From positions 1 to 41,477 of the forward strand of contig CAMWLR010000015.1 in NCBI GenBank assembly GCA_947175215.1: a stretch of DNA of 41,477 nucleotides. The letters are read 5' to 3'. The notes beneath the pieces are model-generated. The model worked only from the letters and a program-made list of their open reading frames with translations, was not told where the DNA came from and searched no databases. Source of the DNA: an uncultured Porphyromonadaceae bacterium (GTDB lineage: Bacteria; Bacteroidota; Bacteroidia; Bacteroidales; Muribaculaceae). Below are positions 10,401 through 18,878 of this stretch, piece by piece. The translations under genes and the position numbers were made by a program. The first letter of the stretch is position 1, and each line of letters opens with the position of its first letter.

Positions 10401-10705
10401 CCTCTCACGACTATTATGTGACAGCCCTCTATCCCGAGGGAGAGTCGGCGCCGTCACCTGTCTTTGCCGTGGGCAAGTCGGGTATCACCGCTCCGGTAAC
10501 CGACCGCGCTGAGGGCGTCTTTAAGGCAGTGGGCCATACCGGCTGTCTCGAGGTAGACGGTTGCAGCGGTCTTGTCGAGGTCTTTGGCGTCGATGGCCGT
10601 CTCGCTGTCGCCGAGAAAGTCGAGGGTAACCTGACATTCTCGATCGCCCCGGGTACATACATCGTGCGTTACGGCGCAAAGGTTGTCAAGACCGTCGTGA
10701 GATAA
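7442..10705 (+). CDS. Large secreted choice-of-anchor J / FnIII protein
   Basis: A 1087-residue exported protein with signal peptide (about 1-23). Domains in order: a cleaved-adhesin/choice-of-anchor J jelly roll (about 68-225, with F-V-E-D-F-S, N-D-D-W-L-V-T-P and Y-L-D-D-V-K-V motifs); two FnIII domains (about 232-425); a second jelly roll (about 430-605); a CARDB-like domain (about 615-725, V-N-V-G-E-T-A then V-N-N-G); an FnIII domain (starting V-T-L-T-W-D-E-P) interrupted by a third choice-of-anchor J domain with N-D-D-W-L-I-S-P and resuming at G-Y-N-V-Y-R-D-G; and a T9SS-like sorting domain at the end (A-P-G-T-Y-I-V-R-Y then V-V-R). It shares this nested arrangement with the convergent gene at 13520-16681, so the two are paralogues. 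Translation probably couples to the gene before. The M6 protease gene follows after 38 bases. No enzyme signature; a binding or adhesive role is inferred. Confidence 0.87.
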   Translation: MRKTTAALSAAIAIVSAAAAVKAVMPAGHEAKLPVTDTPFVIIPATEKGNDDDVVKLPERTPSRAKAMDVPFVEDFSSPSTLGDWGIQDVNNDGNSWEYKESFGLVRCYGPTTQAFNDDWLVTPGINLGKDDIYTLTFSFGSQGSRYAPDKLTVTMGTSPYATQHTTQLFSRDDIQNFWNGSMETVTITLPVEADGTYYFGFHCGSPSASYCLYLDDVKVEQNGSYAAPDMVGGFDVTPGTNGAREAVIKLTAPEQTVEGGSLNAIDNIIVSRDGQAVHTFDSPAPGAALSFTDTQVPDGMHTYTAVATAGGLDSPKAEMTVYVGVDAPMSVTSVKAEENPDCVVLTWAAPEGVHGGYVGNDVVSYRVTRFDGNGDEVVLDDELKTTTYTDYDLDFSVQNHVYYTIEAGTVSGVSDPVSSNSLLVGPAYPVPFREDFKYCGLATSPWVMEYIETGFFNTNWRTTAMGANPYCPPIDGDDGMLEFVTSLGGYNFYAGNVVRLATPAVDLSETTNPYVSFYLFHYDSTTYSQEYDEETEEYVTITNSYNDKLHLQVALDNGEYTDVPDSEILVARNNTGWNLYTFSLSAYKASKVSVALVGTADGGANICVDHLTITDSFEHDLAITGLLGAAQVNVGETAGYIANIVNNGTSSTKNYTVDLYVDGVKVDSQKGPGAAIFANGGEKTVRLSLTPGHNLAGGDHKLYAVINYGEDECLANNTSEVITLTVPDNGLPKVENLAGNITDNAVTLTWDEPDMSGVRLPVNDTMEGYTPFAISGVGNYTLVDNDKAATYTVSGISDYPNAGSAMAWQVFDPAAAGIDNELDFNRRWVCHSGNQCLVSWGADVSSGVTANDDWLISPELSGESQRVSFYIKSVTLAYPERFRVLYSTDSKSTSDFVKIAEANYYSPMSYWRKFSVILPEGAKYFAIHCISADAFGLMVDDITFTPATSPELQLEFLGYNVYRDGVKINAAPLGEPEFTDTPDGSASHDYYVTALYPEGESAPSPVFAVGKSGITAPVTDRAEGVFKAVGHTGCLEVDGCSGLVEVFGVDGRLAVAEKVEGNLTFSIAPGTYIVRYGAKVVKTVVR

Positions 10706-10743
10706 CGATCACTGATAAGAGTAATGACAATTACATCACAGTA

Positions 10744-13341
10744 ATGAGTAATTACAGAATATTATCGGCAGCGTTGGCCGTGACTGCGGTCGTGTCAGCG
10801 GGGGCAGCCCCCTCGCGGATGCGGCCCGTCACGACCGTCGCACCCGACGGCACCGCGACTGAGATTGTGGCCATGGGTGACGAGCATCACCACTGGTATG
10901 AATACCACGCCTCAGGTGAGAAGGTCGCGTGGCTCCCCGAAGTCACCAAAGAGAAGGTTACCCCCGCGATGAGGGCTCGTCACGCAGCCGTGCAGTCAGA
11001 TGCCGCCCGCATCACCCCGTTTCCGACCATTGGTGAGCACCCGTTCTTAGTGGTGATCGTTGAGTTTGCCAACAAGGATTTTACGTTTGGCGACCCCGCC
11101 GAGGAGTTTGACGCTCTGCTCAATGCCGAGGGTTACTCACGCTATAACGGCAAAGGGTCGGCAGGTGATTATTACCGCGACAATTCGGCCGGAGCTTTCA
11201 GGCCGCTGTTTGAGGTGGCCGGCCCGGTGAAGCTGTCGCGCCCCTATGCATATTACGGCGGCGGGTCTGACGACTCGGCGGCGGGTCTGATGGTTATCGA
11301 GGCGTGCCAGGCGCTCGACTCGACGGTCGACTTCAGCCGCTATGACATAGACGGCGACGGCCGCGTTGATAATATCTACTTCTTCTATGCCGGTAAGGGT
11401 GAAGCTGACGGTGGCGATGTCAACACCATCTGGCCGCACTCGTGGAATCTCTCTGACCAGGGGAGGTCGCTGACCCTCGACGGCGTGGCGATCGACGCCT
11501 ATGCCTGTTCGCCCGAACTTGACGGGGCGGGTAAGCCTAACGGTATCGGCACATTCTGCCATGAGTTTGCCCACGTTTTAGGGTTGCCCGACCTGTATGC
11601 CTCGTCATACACCTCGGCGCTGCACCCCGCGACATGGTCGCTGATGGCCAGCGGCAACTATAACGATGACGGACGCACACCCCCGGGACTCTCGTCATAC
11701 GAGCGTTATGAATTGGGCTGGCTCGCTCCGCGCGAACTATCTTATCCGCTCACCGTCACCCTCGACCCGATCGGCGCGTCAAACGACGCGTGCCGCATCT
11801 CGACCGAGCGCGCCAATGAGTATTTCCTCTTTGAGAACCGCCAGCAGTCGGGGTGGGACAGTTCGCTCCCCGGTCACGGTATGTTAGTGTGGCACATCGA
11901 CTATAACCCCAATATCTGGGATCGGAATGTTGTCAACAACACCCCGTCGCATCAGTATGTCGATATTGTCGAGGCCAATAACGCCACGTCGCACTCTCAG
12001 GATGCAGGTTTCCCATTCCCGGGTACGCAGCGCGTCACCTCATTCACCTCTACCACACGTCCCGCGCTGGTGAGCTGGAGCGGCCAGGCTATCGACCTGC
12101 CGCTGACCGGCATAACTGAGACCTCGGGGGTGATCAGGTTTAATGTCGCCGGGGGTAAGACACCGGTGGGTGAGATCACGGGTCTGAGCGTGGCGCAGAC
12201 CGATATGGATAGTTGCTGCCTTGAGTGGACCGCAGCCGAGGCCGCTACCGGCTATGAGGTGACGGTCGAGGAGGGCGGCATGACGATCGCCTCTCTGACC
12301 ACCGCCGAGACTACCGCCGGGATCTCAGGCTTATGGCCGGGCCACACCTATATGGCAACCGTCAGAGGATTTGACCGTTATGAGAAAGGTAAGGGCGCAA
12401 CCGTCGAGGTGGTGATGCCTGAGCCTACATTTGAGTATCTCAGTGTCGAGATTGCCGACCCGACGGCGGTGACACGCGACGGGTTCACCCTCGCATGGAC
12501 GCCGATGGATGAGGCTGATGATTATGAGATAAACCTCACAGGGTTTGTGATGACCGAGGTTGACGGTGTCACCTGCGGTTTTGACAACCGCGAGTTGCCA
12601 GACGGGTGGAGCACCACCTCCACCGCCTGGACGAGCGTGGCAGGTTATTACGGCGAGGCTGCCCCCGCGTTGCGGTTCGCCTCGGCGGATGCTATGCTCA
12701 CCACCGGTGTTAACGACAATGACATCACCGGGGTGTCACTTATGGCCCGCGGGTCATCGCTCACAGCCGGCACAGCCCTGCTGATCGAGGGAGTAACCGC
12801 CGACGGCGAGACTGTCAGCTTAGCCACACTTGAGGTGTCAGGCACAATGACGCGACTGACCGCCGACAGATTTGCGCCCGGCATACGCCGACTGACAGTC
12901 AGCTTTATCCGTCAGGGTTCGTCAGTGGTGTCGATCGATGATGTGGTGTTGCGACTTGCTGACACGGCAGAATCACCCGTTGCTGAGTGGACGGCCCGCA
13001 AGACCGGCAACGTCAACTCTATCGCTATCTCAGGACTTGCCGAGAATGAGCGTTATGCCTGCACTGTCACCGCCCTCAGCGGAGACCGCCGCAGCCAACC
13101 CTCACGAAGGATTATGGTGGTAACCGACCCCACAAGCGGTCTGACAGAGATCACAGAGACCCCGCGCGCGGCCCTCACCGTCGACACTATGCTCTCTGTA
13201 GGTGATGTCAGCGTCTACACCCCCGACGGGCGTATGATAATGAGCGGTGTAAGCTCACGCGACCGCCTCGCTACCCTCACCGCCGGTCTCTACATCCTCT
13301 CAAACCCCGCCGGCTCCCTCCTCCTCCGCCACATCCCCTGA
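10744..13341 (+). CDS. Secreted M6-family metalloprotease with T9SS-like C-terminus
   Basis: An 865-residue secreted zinc endopeptidase related to immune inhibitor A (family M6). Signal peptide about 1-22, propeptide-like segment to about 95, then the catalytic domain. The zinc site HEFAHVLGLPD spans 273-283 (His273, catalytic Glu274, His277, Asp283 in the HExxHxxGxxD pattern), with a Met-turn-like S-L-Met301-A-S-G. A D-I-D-G-D-G-R-V-D segment (about 199-207) is a likely calcium loop. After the protease domain (to about 470) come FnIII-like domains, one apparently interrupted by a jelly roll as in the neighbouring proteins. The end (V-Y-T-P-D-G-R-M, then L-T-A-G-L-Y-I-L) is a sorting-type domain. 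Substrate unknown; host or dietary protein, or maturation of neighbouring surface proteins, are possibilities. Confidence 0.92.
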   Translation: MSNYRILSAALAVTAVVSAGAAPSRMRPVTTVAPDGTATEIVAMGDEHHHWYEYHASGEKVAWLPEVTKEKVTPAMRARHAAVQSDAARITPFPTIGEHPFLVVIVEFANKDFTFGDPAEEFDALLNAEGYSRYNGKGSAGDYYRDNSAGAFRPLFEVAGPVKLSRPYAYYGGGSDDSAAGLMVIEACQALDSTVDFSRYDIDGDGRVDNIYFFYAGKGEADGGDVNTIWPHSWNLSDQGRSLTLDGVAIDAYACSPELDGAGKPNGIGTFCHEFAHVLGLPDLYASSYTSALHPATWSLMASGNYNDDGRTPPGLSSYERYELGWLAPRELSYPLTVTLDPIGASNDACRISTERANEYFLFENRQQSGWDSSLPGHGMLVWHIDYNPNIWDRNVVNNTPSHQYVDIVEANNATSHSQDAGFPFPGTQRVTSFTSTTRPALVSWSGQAIDLPLTGITETSGVIRFNVAGGKTPVGEITGLSVAQTDMDSCCLEWTAAEAATGYEVTVEEGGMTIASLTTAETTAGISGLWPGHTYMATVRGFDRYEKGKGATVEVVMPEPTFEYLSVEIADPTAVTRDGFTLAWTPMDEADDYEINLTGFVMTEVDGVTCGFDNRELPDGWSTTSTAWTSVAGYYGEAAPALRFASADAMLTTGVNDNDITGVSLMARGSSLTAGTALLIEGVTADGETVSLATLEVSGTMTRLTADRFAPGIRRLTVSFIRQGSSVVSIDDVVLRLADTAESPVAEWTARKTGNVNSIAISGLAENERYACTVTALSGDRRSQPSRRIMVVTDPTSGLTEITETPRAALTVDTMLSVGDVSVYTPDGRMIMSGVSSRDRLATLTAGLYILSNPAGSLLLRHIP

Positions 13342-13406
13342 TCCACTAAGTGTAACCACAGAGTGAGACCCCGACCACGGACTGTCTCCACTCCAATCAA
13401 TAAGTA

Positions 13407-13450
13407 ACGCCGCCCGATGGATTCCGGTACGGAAATCTGTCGGGCGGCGT
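13407..13450. terminator. Bidirectional terminator hairpin between convergent genes
   Basis: An 11-bp GC-rich stem (13407-13417 with 13440-13450) continues, past a two-base internal loop, into a second stem of about 7 bp closed by GTA. It lies between the M6 protease gene and the convergent secreted-protein gene. The U-tract is weak (AGTTTATG), but position and strength suit termination of both genes. Confidence 0.65.
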
Positions 13451-13519
13451 AGTTTATGGGTGGATGTTATCGGCGTCAGCTATTGACACGGGGGTGTCGG
13501 TTATTGACGCCGTGAGGTG

Positions 13520-16500
13520 TTAGCGCAGGAGGACTTTGGCTGATTTGGTGCCGCGGAGGCGGATGTAGAGGCCGGGGGTGAGGTTGGCAGCGGTGACACG
13601 GATACCTTGCAGGGTGTAGAAGGTGTCGGCGGCGTCGACGCTGTCGATGGCGATGGTCTCGATACCTGAGCGTGAGACGCTGACGGTGACGTTCTCGCCG
13701 CGGGCGATGCCGTGGTTATAGACGGGCACGACGGTGTATGTATAGTCGTGCTGTCCGGCTGCTGACTCTGGGAGTTGGTCGACATACTCGGTGGCGTTGA
13801 CGGGCCGGTCGGTCAGCTGGTTGTCGTCGCGCAGGATATGATAGCCGGTGACGGCGAGGTCAGCGGGTATGTCGGGCATTCCTTCAAAGGTTACGTCATC
13901 GACAAAGAGGGCGCAGGTGTAGTAGCCTGTGTGGTGGATGGTGAAGTATTTGGCACCCTCGGGGAGCTCGACGCTGAAGAGAGTCCAGACCTCGGGTACG
14001 CCATCCTCTGAGTAGTTGGCGATCTCGACGGTGTTACCGACAGGGAAGTCTGCGACGGTGTTGCCGCCCGTCGAGTAGCGTACCTCGATATATTCGGGCC
14101 ATGCAACTGAGAAGCTCTTTGCCCAGAAGGTCACAGTCTGTGCGTTGCCTGACAGCTCGGGTGAGATGAGATAGTTGTCGTTGTCGTCATAGTAAGCGGT
14201 GGGGGCAAGCATGTAGGTTTCGCCGCTGTGGGGCTGGGCATCGATCCAATATTGCGAAGGTACCTTGGCGATGGTGCGGTTAAAGAGCTGGAATGCCATC
14301 GGCGCGGTCTGATAGGGGTTGTCGGTCTCGTAGAAGACATTGATGGTGCGGGCGCCGTCGCCGTCATGCACTGTCCAGCCGCCGCAGCCGTTGATCGACA
14401 TGGGGGTGTAGCTGTCGTTCTCGAAGTCCTCGAAGACGGTGGTCGGCTGAGGCTCGGCGATCACGGGTGCGCTCCAGGTCAGGGTGACGGTCTCACCGGC
14501 GTCGTCGGGCTGTGCGGCCAGGTCGGTGATGCCGGGGTAGGGTGCATACTCGACAGGTATCTCAAATGTTGCCTCCTTGACAGCCGATGTCGACTCACCG
14601 GCGGCGGTGACCACCAGGCGGGCGTTGAGGGTCTCGGGGGCATTGACAGGCACGGCGTAGGTCAGACGGGTGTCGGCAAAGGCATCGGCCTCGACATTTC
14701 CTAATGTCTGTTGGTCGACCTTGACATCACCGATATACAGTTGGGCGGTGAGGTCAGCGGCGTTGAGGCCGGTATTCTGGATGTGGGCGTTGAAATCAAG
14801 CGACTTGGCTGGCGAGGTCTTGGCGGCTGATGATGCCGATGAAACGATGCGCACATCGGTGTCGACCAGGTCACGCACGACGATGTTGTCGACGGGGACA
14901 CTCCAGGTGTGGTCGTCATCATTGTGGGTAGCGGTCAGTCGGATCTCGAAGCTGACCGCACCGGCACTTTTGTATTCGCTCAGGGGGAGACGGGCGAGAG
15001 TCCAGCCGTTGGCAGGCTCGGCCTGCAGGTCGATGCTCTTGACGAGTTGCAGCTGGCCGTCACCTGCGGCGACGAAGATGTCGATGGTGCTTCCCTGGCC
15101 CTGATAGCGGAACTCGAGCACGGGGTTGACGGCTGTCGAGATGTCGGCACGTACAGACATGAGGCCGAACATCACGTTTTTCTCCATCGGTAACCAGTAG
15201 AGGAATCCGTTGTCACCGTCAAATGATGTCAGCGGGGTGGGTGCGTCGGGGTCTTCGGGATCGATCAGCGAGGCGAAATAATCGTCATTGACCGTACCGT
15301 ACTGCTGGCCGCTGTAGCTTGTGGCGGGGTCGAGACACCATACACCCTCATAGTAACCGTCGGCAAACGACTCGCTGAAGGGGAGTGCGGCGGGTTGGCC
15401 GACCACAACGATGTTTGACGAGCAGTCGAGCGAGTAATTCTCGCCGTATCCGGCCGTAACCTGATATGCCATGAAATCCTGCCCCTGCAGGTCGGGATAT
15501 GTCAGGGTGACGGTTGTCTCGGGGGTCTCGGCGACTGCGGGGTCATAATAGCTGCCGAAAGCGTCAAAGATGTAATAGGTGACGGCCTCGGGGTCGACAT
15601 ATCCGCCGTTCTCACCCACATTGCCAACGGCATCCCATGTCAGGATGGCGCCGGTGTAGTCGGCAGTAGGTTGCAGACGCACGTTGGTGGGGGCGAGAGG
15701 GGTATCCTTGCCGCAGAAGATGCTCTTATATTCGACCATATCGCCGGCGGTGTCGCCCACGTATGCCACGCCCGTAAAGCGGTTGTTGATACCCTGATAC
15801 ATCTCTACATCCTCGATGACGATGGTCTGGCCGGGGGTGACGTCGGTATATGTGAACTTGTCGACGCCCCAGCGCGAGGTGATCTCGACCTTAGAGATCT
15901 CTGTCAGGTCAGCGCCCGATTTTGTCTTGGTGGGGGCGGTGTATTTCACCGTGGCCTTGAGTTCACCCTTGGGGGCGAGCTCCCATGATAGTTCACCGGC
16001 GGCGGGGGGATCAACCTGCACTACGGCGCCGGCTTTGACATCGACGTTAAAGAGCTTGACGGCGCTCTTCTGAGCTTTGGTTGTCGTGCAGTGAAAACCG
16101 ATGTAATAATACCCATCCTCGGGGATGGCGCAAGGATAAGAGTAAGTGGTCTGATCTTTAGTAGTATAGACGGTCTCGGGAGCGATCTCGGCGATCATTC
16201 CCTCGACAGTGGGGGCTGTGCCGAGCATGACACCCAGGGTTACGGCCGTACCGCTCAAATATCCCAAGTCAAACGAGACGGTGTAGTCGCCTGCCGGCAT
16301 GTGGATGGGCACGGTGATCAGCCAGTCGTCGTTGGCATCGATATCAGCGGCATTGGGGGCCATGCAGGCCGAGTAGGAATTGACTGTTGCTACCTGCCAC
16401 TGACGGTTGTCACCGTTGGCATTGATGACGGTGTAATGATTTTTGACCAGGTCGACAACGGGGCTGTCTTTACCTAATTGGTGAGTGAAAGGTACCTCGA

Positions 16501-16681
16501 CGGCATTGTCGGGGGCTTTCATCGGGGCTGACGCGGGGTCTGTGACCTGAGCCACCTGCGGAGCGACGCGTATAATCTGACGCATACCGCTGCCGGTGGC
16601 CGCGATCGAGCGCGGAGACTCAGCGCCTGCTGTCAGCGATGCTAACGCAGTGGCCGCAATGAGGAGTAAGTGTTTGTTCAT
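13520..16681 (-). CDS. Large secreted choice-of-anchor J / FnIII protein, paralogue of 7442-10705
   Basis: A 1053-residue exported protein with signal peptide (about 1-20, AATALASLTAGAES). It repeats the plan of the protein encoded at 7442-10705: an N-terminal jelly roll (about 68-220, N-D-D-W-L-I-T-V-P); FnIII-like domains (about 225-430); a jelly roll (about 432-610); a CARDB-like domain (about 615-725); an FnIII domain opening V-T-L-T-W-S-A-P that is interrupted by a choice-of-anchor J domain (D-N-Y-L-I-S-P-E-L, then L-F-V-D-D-V-T-F) and resumes at G-Y-H-I-L-R-D-D; and a T9SS-like C-terminal domain (L-T-P-G-L-Y-I-R-L then V-L-L-R). It faces the other three secreted-protein genes. No catalytic residues recognised. 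It starts 66 bases after the NotI-like gene ends. I see no clear promoter in that gap. Confidence 0.85.
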   Translation of the reverse strand: MNKHLLLIAATALASLTAGAESPRSIAATGSGMRQIIRVAPQVAQVTDPASAPMKAPDNAVEVPFTHQLGKDSPVVDLVKNHYTVINANGDNRQWQVATVNSYSACMAPNAADIDANDDWLITVPIHMPAGDYTVSFDLGYLSGTAVTLGVMLGTAPTVEGMIAEIAPETVYTTKDQTTYSYPCAIPEDGYYYIGFHCTTTKAQKSAVKLFNVDVKAGAVVQVDPPAAGELSWELAPKGELKATVKYTAPTKTKSGADLTEISKVEITSRWGVDKFTYTDVTPGQTIVIEDVEMYQGINNRFTGVAYVGDTAGDMVEYKSIFCGKDTPLAPTNVRLQPTADYTGAILTWDAVGNVGENGGYVDPEAVTYYIFDAFGSYYDPAVAETPETTVTLTYPDLQGQDFMAYQVTAGYGENYSLDCSSNIVVVGQPAALPFSESFADGYYEGVWCLDPATSYSGQQYGTVNDDYFASLIDPEDPDAPTPLTSFDGDNGFLYWLPMEKNVMFGLMSVRADISTAVNPVLEFRYQGQGSTIDIFVAAGDGQLQLVKSIDLQAEPANGWTLARLPLSEYKSAGAVSFEIRLTATHNDDDHTWSVPVDNIVVRDLVDTDVRIVSSASSAAKTSPAKSLDFNAHIQNTGLNAADLTAQLYIGDVKVDQQTLGNVEADAFADTRLTYAVPVNAPETLNARLVVTAAGESTSAVKEATFEIPVEYAPYPGITDLAAQPDDAGETVTLTWSAPVIAEPQPTTVFEDFENDSYTPMSINGCGGWTVHDGDGARTINVFYETDNPYQTAPMAFQLFNRTIAKVPSQYWIDAQPHSGETYMLAPTAYYDDNDNYLISPELSGNAQTVTFWAKSFSVAWPEYIEVRYSTGGNTVADFPVGNTVEIANYSEDGVPEVWTLFSVELPEGAKYFTIHHTGYYTCALFVDDVTFEGMPDIPADLAVTGYHILRDDNQLTDRPVNATEYVDQLPESAAGQHDYTYTVVPVYNHGIARGENVTVSVSRSGIETIAIDSVDAADTFYTLQGIRVTAANLTPGLYIRLRGTKSAKVLLR

Positions 16682-16747
16682 CTATCTATATGATTGGTTA
16701 ATGATATAATCTGTTTGATCAATCGATGGTGTAACAGATTCTTATAA

Positions 16748-17596
16748 TCAGCGTCCAAGGGGTAAAATCGTAGAATCTGAGATTTTTGATTCCAGGATGG
16801 CTGTGATTTCTTTTAGTTCAATATTTGCGTTGGCATTTAATCCTAATAAAGTCGCAATGCCGGCACTATCGGTGCTGTATCTGTGTTGAAACTTTATTTT
16901 GTATAACTCGTTATCTTTGAGGTATGAATATGAGTGAAAATGCATGGGATCACCCAATCGCGCCTCAGACGAGATATGAGAAAAGGAAAACTCTCTTTTA
17001 ATATATTCTAAAAGAGGATTTTGAACAACCAAAACAAGATATTTATTTATAGACTGGAACGTTTGGATTTTATGGTGGAGCTGTATGAGAATGGTTTTAG
17101 CCGTCATTTTCCAATTCATGCCAAAGGTTTTTCCGATGGCAGGTTTAGTGGGAATGAGTCCTTTGTCATATAAAACCATTTCGCGTTCAGGCCAAACTGT
17201 TCCGGTGGTATCTATTGTTTGAAGCTCAATACCGACAAAATCTTTCACCTTACGATTATTATCGGTCGAGACAAGGAAATAGTCAACACTTCCTCCGGGT
17301 ATACTTACTTCGGGAACAATATGTAACTCATTACCCGGTTGATGAAGAGTCAGCAGATGCAGACAATCAAAAAAGATTTGATTATTTTGTAATAATCGAT
17401 GAGGGCAAATAATAATGTCCTCAGAGTCTTTACCATATTCAACGATACAAGTGCCAATCGAAACATTCGGGTCACTTTTACGAACCTTAAAACATTTCTT
17501 TTGGGTATAGGGACAAAATTGACGCTCTATGATGTTATGCCAATCTAATTGAGTCCGGGCTACCGGATAAGCGAATAATTCAACGATTTTTGACAT
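16748..17596 (-). CDS. NotI-family restriction endonuclease of RM system 2
   Basis: A 282-residue type II restriction enzyme that resembles NotI, a rare-cutting enzyme with a cysteine-bound metal fold. Four cysteines at 28, 35, 50 and 64 lie in an N-terminal segment (F-C-P-Y-T-Q-K-K-C-F-K, then I-G-T-C and I-I-C-P-H-R) that fits such a metal site. The candidate catalytic residues are Asp105 (G-G-S-V-D-Y-F-L-V) and Glu124-Leu-Gln126 (G-I-E-L-Q-T), an E-x-Q form of PD-(D/E)XK like that known in BglII. The start lies inside the end of the methyltransferase gene, overlapping 37 bases in another frame, so translation is probably coupled. The gene is AT-richer than its flanks, consistent with transfer. 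Family call is from memory of the motif pattern; the recognition site cannot be read from sequence. Confidence 0.78.
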   Translation of the reverse strand: MSKIVELFAYPVARTQLDWHNIIERQFCPYTQKKCFKVRKSDPNVSIGTCIVEYGKDSEDIIICPHRLLQNNQIFFDCLHLLTLHQPGNELHIVPEVSIPGGSVDYFLVSTDNNRKVKDFVGIELQTIDTTGTVWPEREMVLYDKGLIPTKPAIGKTFGMNWKMTAKTILIQLHHKIQTFQSINKYLVLVVQNPLLEYIKREFSFSHISSEARLGDPMHFHSYSYLKDNELYKIKFQHRYSTDSAGIATLLGLNANANIELKEITAILESKISDSTILPLGR

Positions 17597-18660
17597 ATTC
17601 TTTTTTTTGCTATGGATAGATAGGTTTCTGAAATATCAATGCCGATAGATTTTCTATTAAGCTCGCGCGCAACTACCATCGTAGTACCGGTGCCACAAAA
17701 AGGATCGAGGACGATACCATTAATGGGACAAGTCGTTTTTATGGGTATCAGGCATAGCTCTTCAGGGAAAGGAGCAAAGTGCTCCCTACGTTTCTGAGTG
17801 TCTTCGGGAACAATATCCCAAACGTCTGAGGGTAATTGTCCTTTAGGGTTATAAAATAAAAAATAAAAACCTTTATCTTTTAATTCTTTAGCTCGGCCGG
17901 ATAATTTAATCGAATCAGAATGAGTTGTTCGTTGCTCATTTCTGATTACCATCCTAAAGTCTGATATTTCCCCCGAAGACAGACGATACATAACTGCCTG
18001 CAAGGCCCGCAAAGCATTTTCCTTTTCTGCTTCACTAAGACTTGTTGACAACTCAATTTTGCGCCGGTAGTTCACGCCGGTAACACCTGTCGCAGAAATA
18101 ATACTGCCATTTTTAACGATGGCTTTTCGAGGAGTCGACCGTACCGAGTCGGCATCAAAATAGTATTTTTCATTTTTTACAAAGAAAAACACATCTTCAA
18201 ATATGGATGCGAATCGATCTTTTTGGGGATTTAGACCACCTTTCTGTTTATTCCAAATAATATTATTGCGCAGAATCCAACCTCTGTCAATCATTGTAAT
18301 AGCGACTCTCCACGGAATAGCTTGTAGAGACTTGTTCCGGTATGAGTCACCGAGATTGAGCCAGAAAGCCCCTGATGGTTTAAGCACCCTATGTATTTCA
18401 TCAATAATTGACATGAGATTTTCAATGAACTCGGTGGAGGTGGATTCCAATCCGATGCCTCCATTATCATACTCTCTTTTCTGCCAATAGGGTGGACTGG
18501 TGATACAACAATCGATTGTCGCATCAGGAATACTTTTCAGGATATTAAGACAATCGCCAAGATAAAGCTGCGGTGTCATATCTTGGCTCTCGACGTAAGA
18601 ACGAGTCAGGATGTCAAAATCTTTCGATACTATCATATATAAAAACTCCCATGGTAGCAT
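17560..18660 (-). CDS. DNA methyltransferase (SPPY type) of RM system 2
   Basis: A 366-residue DNA methyltransferase protecting the host from the adjacent NotI-like nuclease. Catalytic motif IV is T-S-P-P-Y-W (54-59). SPPY is typical of N4-cytosine methyltransferases, though some adenine enzymes use it. The S-adenosylmethionine motif D-P-F-C-G-T-G is at 319-325, followed by I-G-I-D-I-S. Motif IV first and motif I last is the beta-class order, with the probable target-recognition region at about 175-300. Later in-frame Met codons at residue 9 (18636) and residue 28 (18579, M-T-P-Q-L-Y-L-G-D) are plausible true starts, since the conserved part begins only at Q-L-Y-L-G-D. A full promoter is present at 18771-18800, so the system has its own transcription. 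Confidence 0.9.
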   Translation of the reverse strand: MLPWEFLYMIVSKDFDILTRSYVESQDMTPQLYLGDCLNILKSIPDATIDCCITSPPYWQKREYDNGGIGLESTSTEFIENLMSIIDEIHRVLKPSGAFWLNLGDSYRNKSLQAIPWRVAITMIDRGWILRNNIIWNKQKGGLNPQKDRFASIFEDVFFFVKNEKYYFDADSVRSTPRKAIVKNGSIISATGVTGVNYRRKIELSTSLSEAEKENALRALQAVMYRLSSGEISDFRMVIRNEQRTTHSDSIKLSGRAKELKDKGFYFLFYNPKGQLPSDVWDIVPEDTQKRREHFAPFPEELCLIPIKTTCPINGIVLDPFCGTGTTMVVARELNRKSIGIDISETYLSIAKKRICQKSLNYSLIR

Positions 18661-18770
18661 CTGAAGGCTGGCCCCAAGCCTCTATCGACTCCATACGAAG
18701 TAAATAGTGTTTTTAGGCTCTCGCCGTATGTCTTCACAATTAAGAGGTTATTAATATATATTTTATTGTG

Positions 18771-18800
18771 CAAAGGTACGAAAAATTCGGCAATTACAAA
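18771..18800 (-). promoter_or_regulatory. Promoter of RM system 2
   Basis: On the minus strand TTTG (18797-18800), an 18-base spacer and TACCTTTG (18771-18778). Transcription would begin near 18764, leaving a leader of 100 bases or more before the methyltransferase start. Confidence 0.65.
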
Positions 18801-18878
18801 AGGGGTGATGTCGGGGTCGGGCGACGGATGCCGCAAGGGATATGTAGGGGAGGTTGGTTATGGGTTGAGCAGGGTTTG

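Noticed and set aside
4197-10705. Gingipain-type cysteine proteases
   Set aside because: Cleaved-adhesin-like domains recall gingipain tails, but no C25 catalytic domain is present.
14228-14704. Long open frames opposite the secreted-protein gene at 13520-16681
   Set aside because: Several such frames (also 15671-16477) mirror the codon bias of the real gene and lack promoters or homology features.
18633-18836. 67-codon frame upstream of the SPPY methyltransferase
   Set aside because: It overlaps the methyltransferase start and the promoter at 18771-18800 and has no recognisable features.
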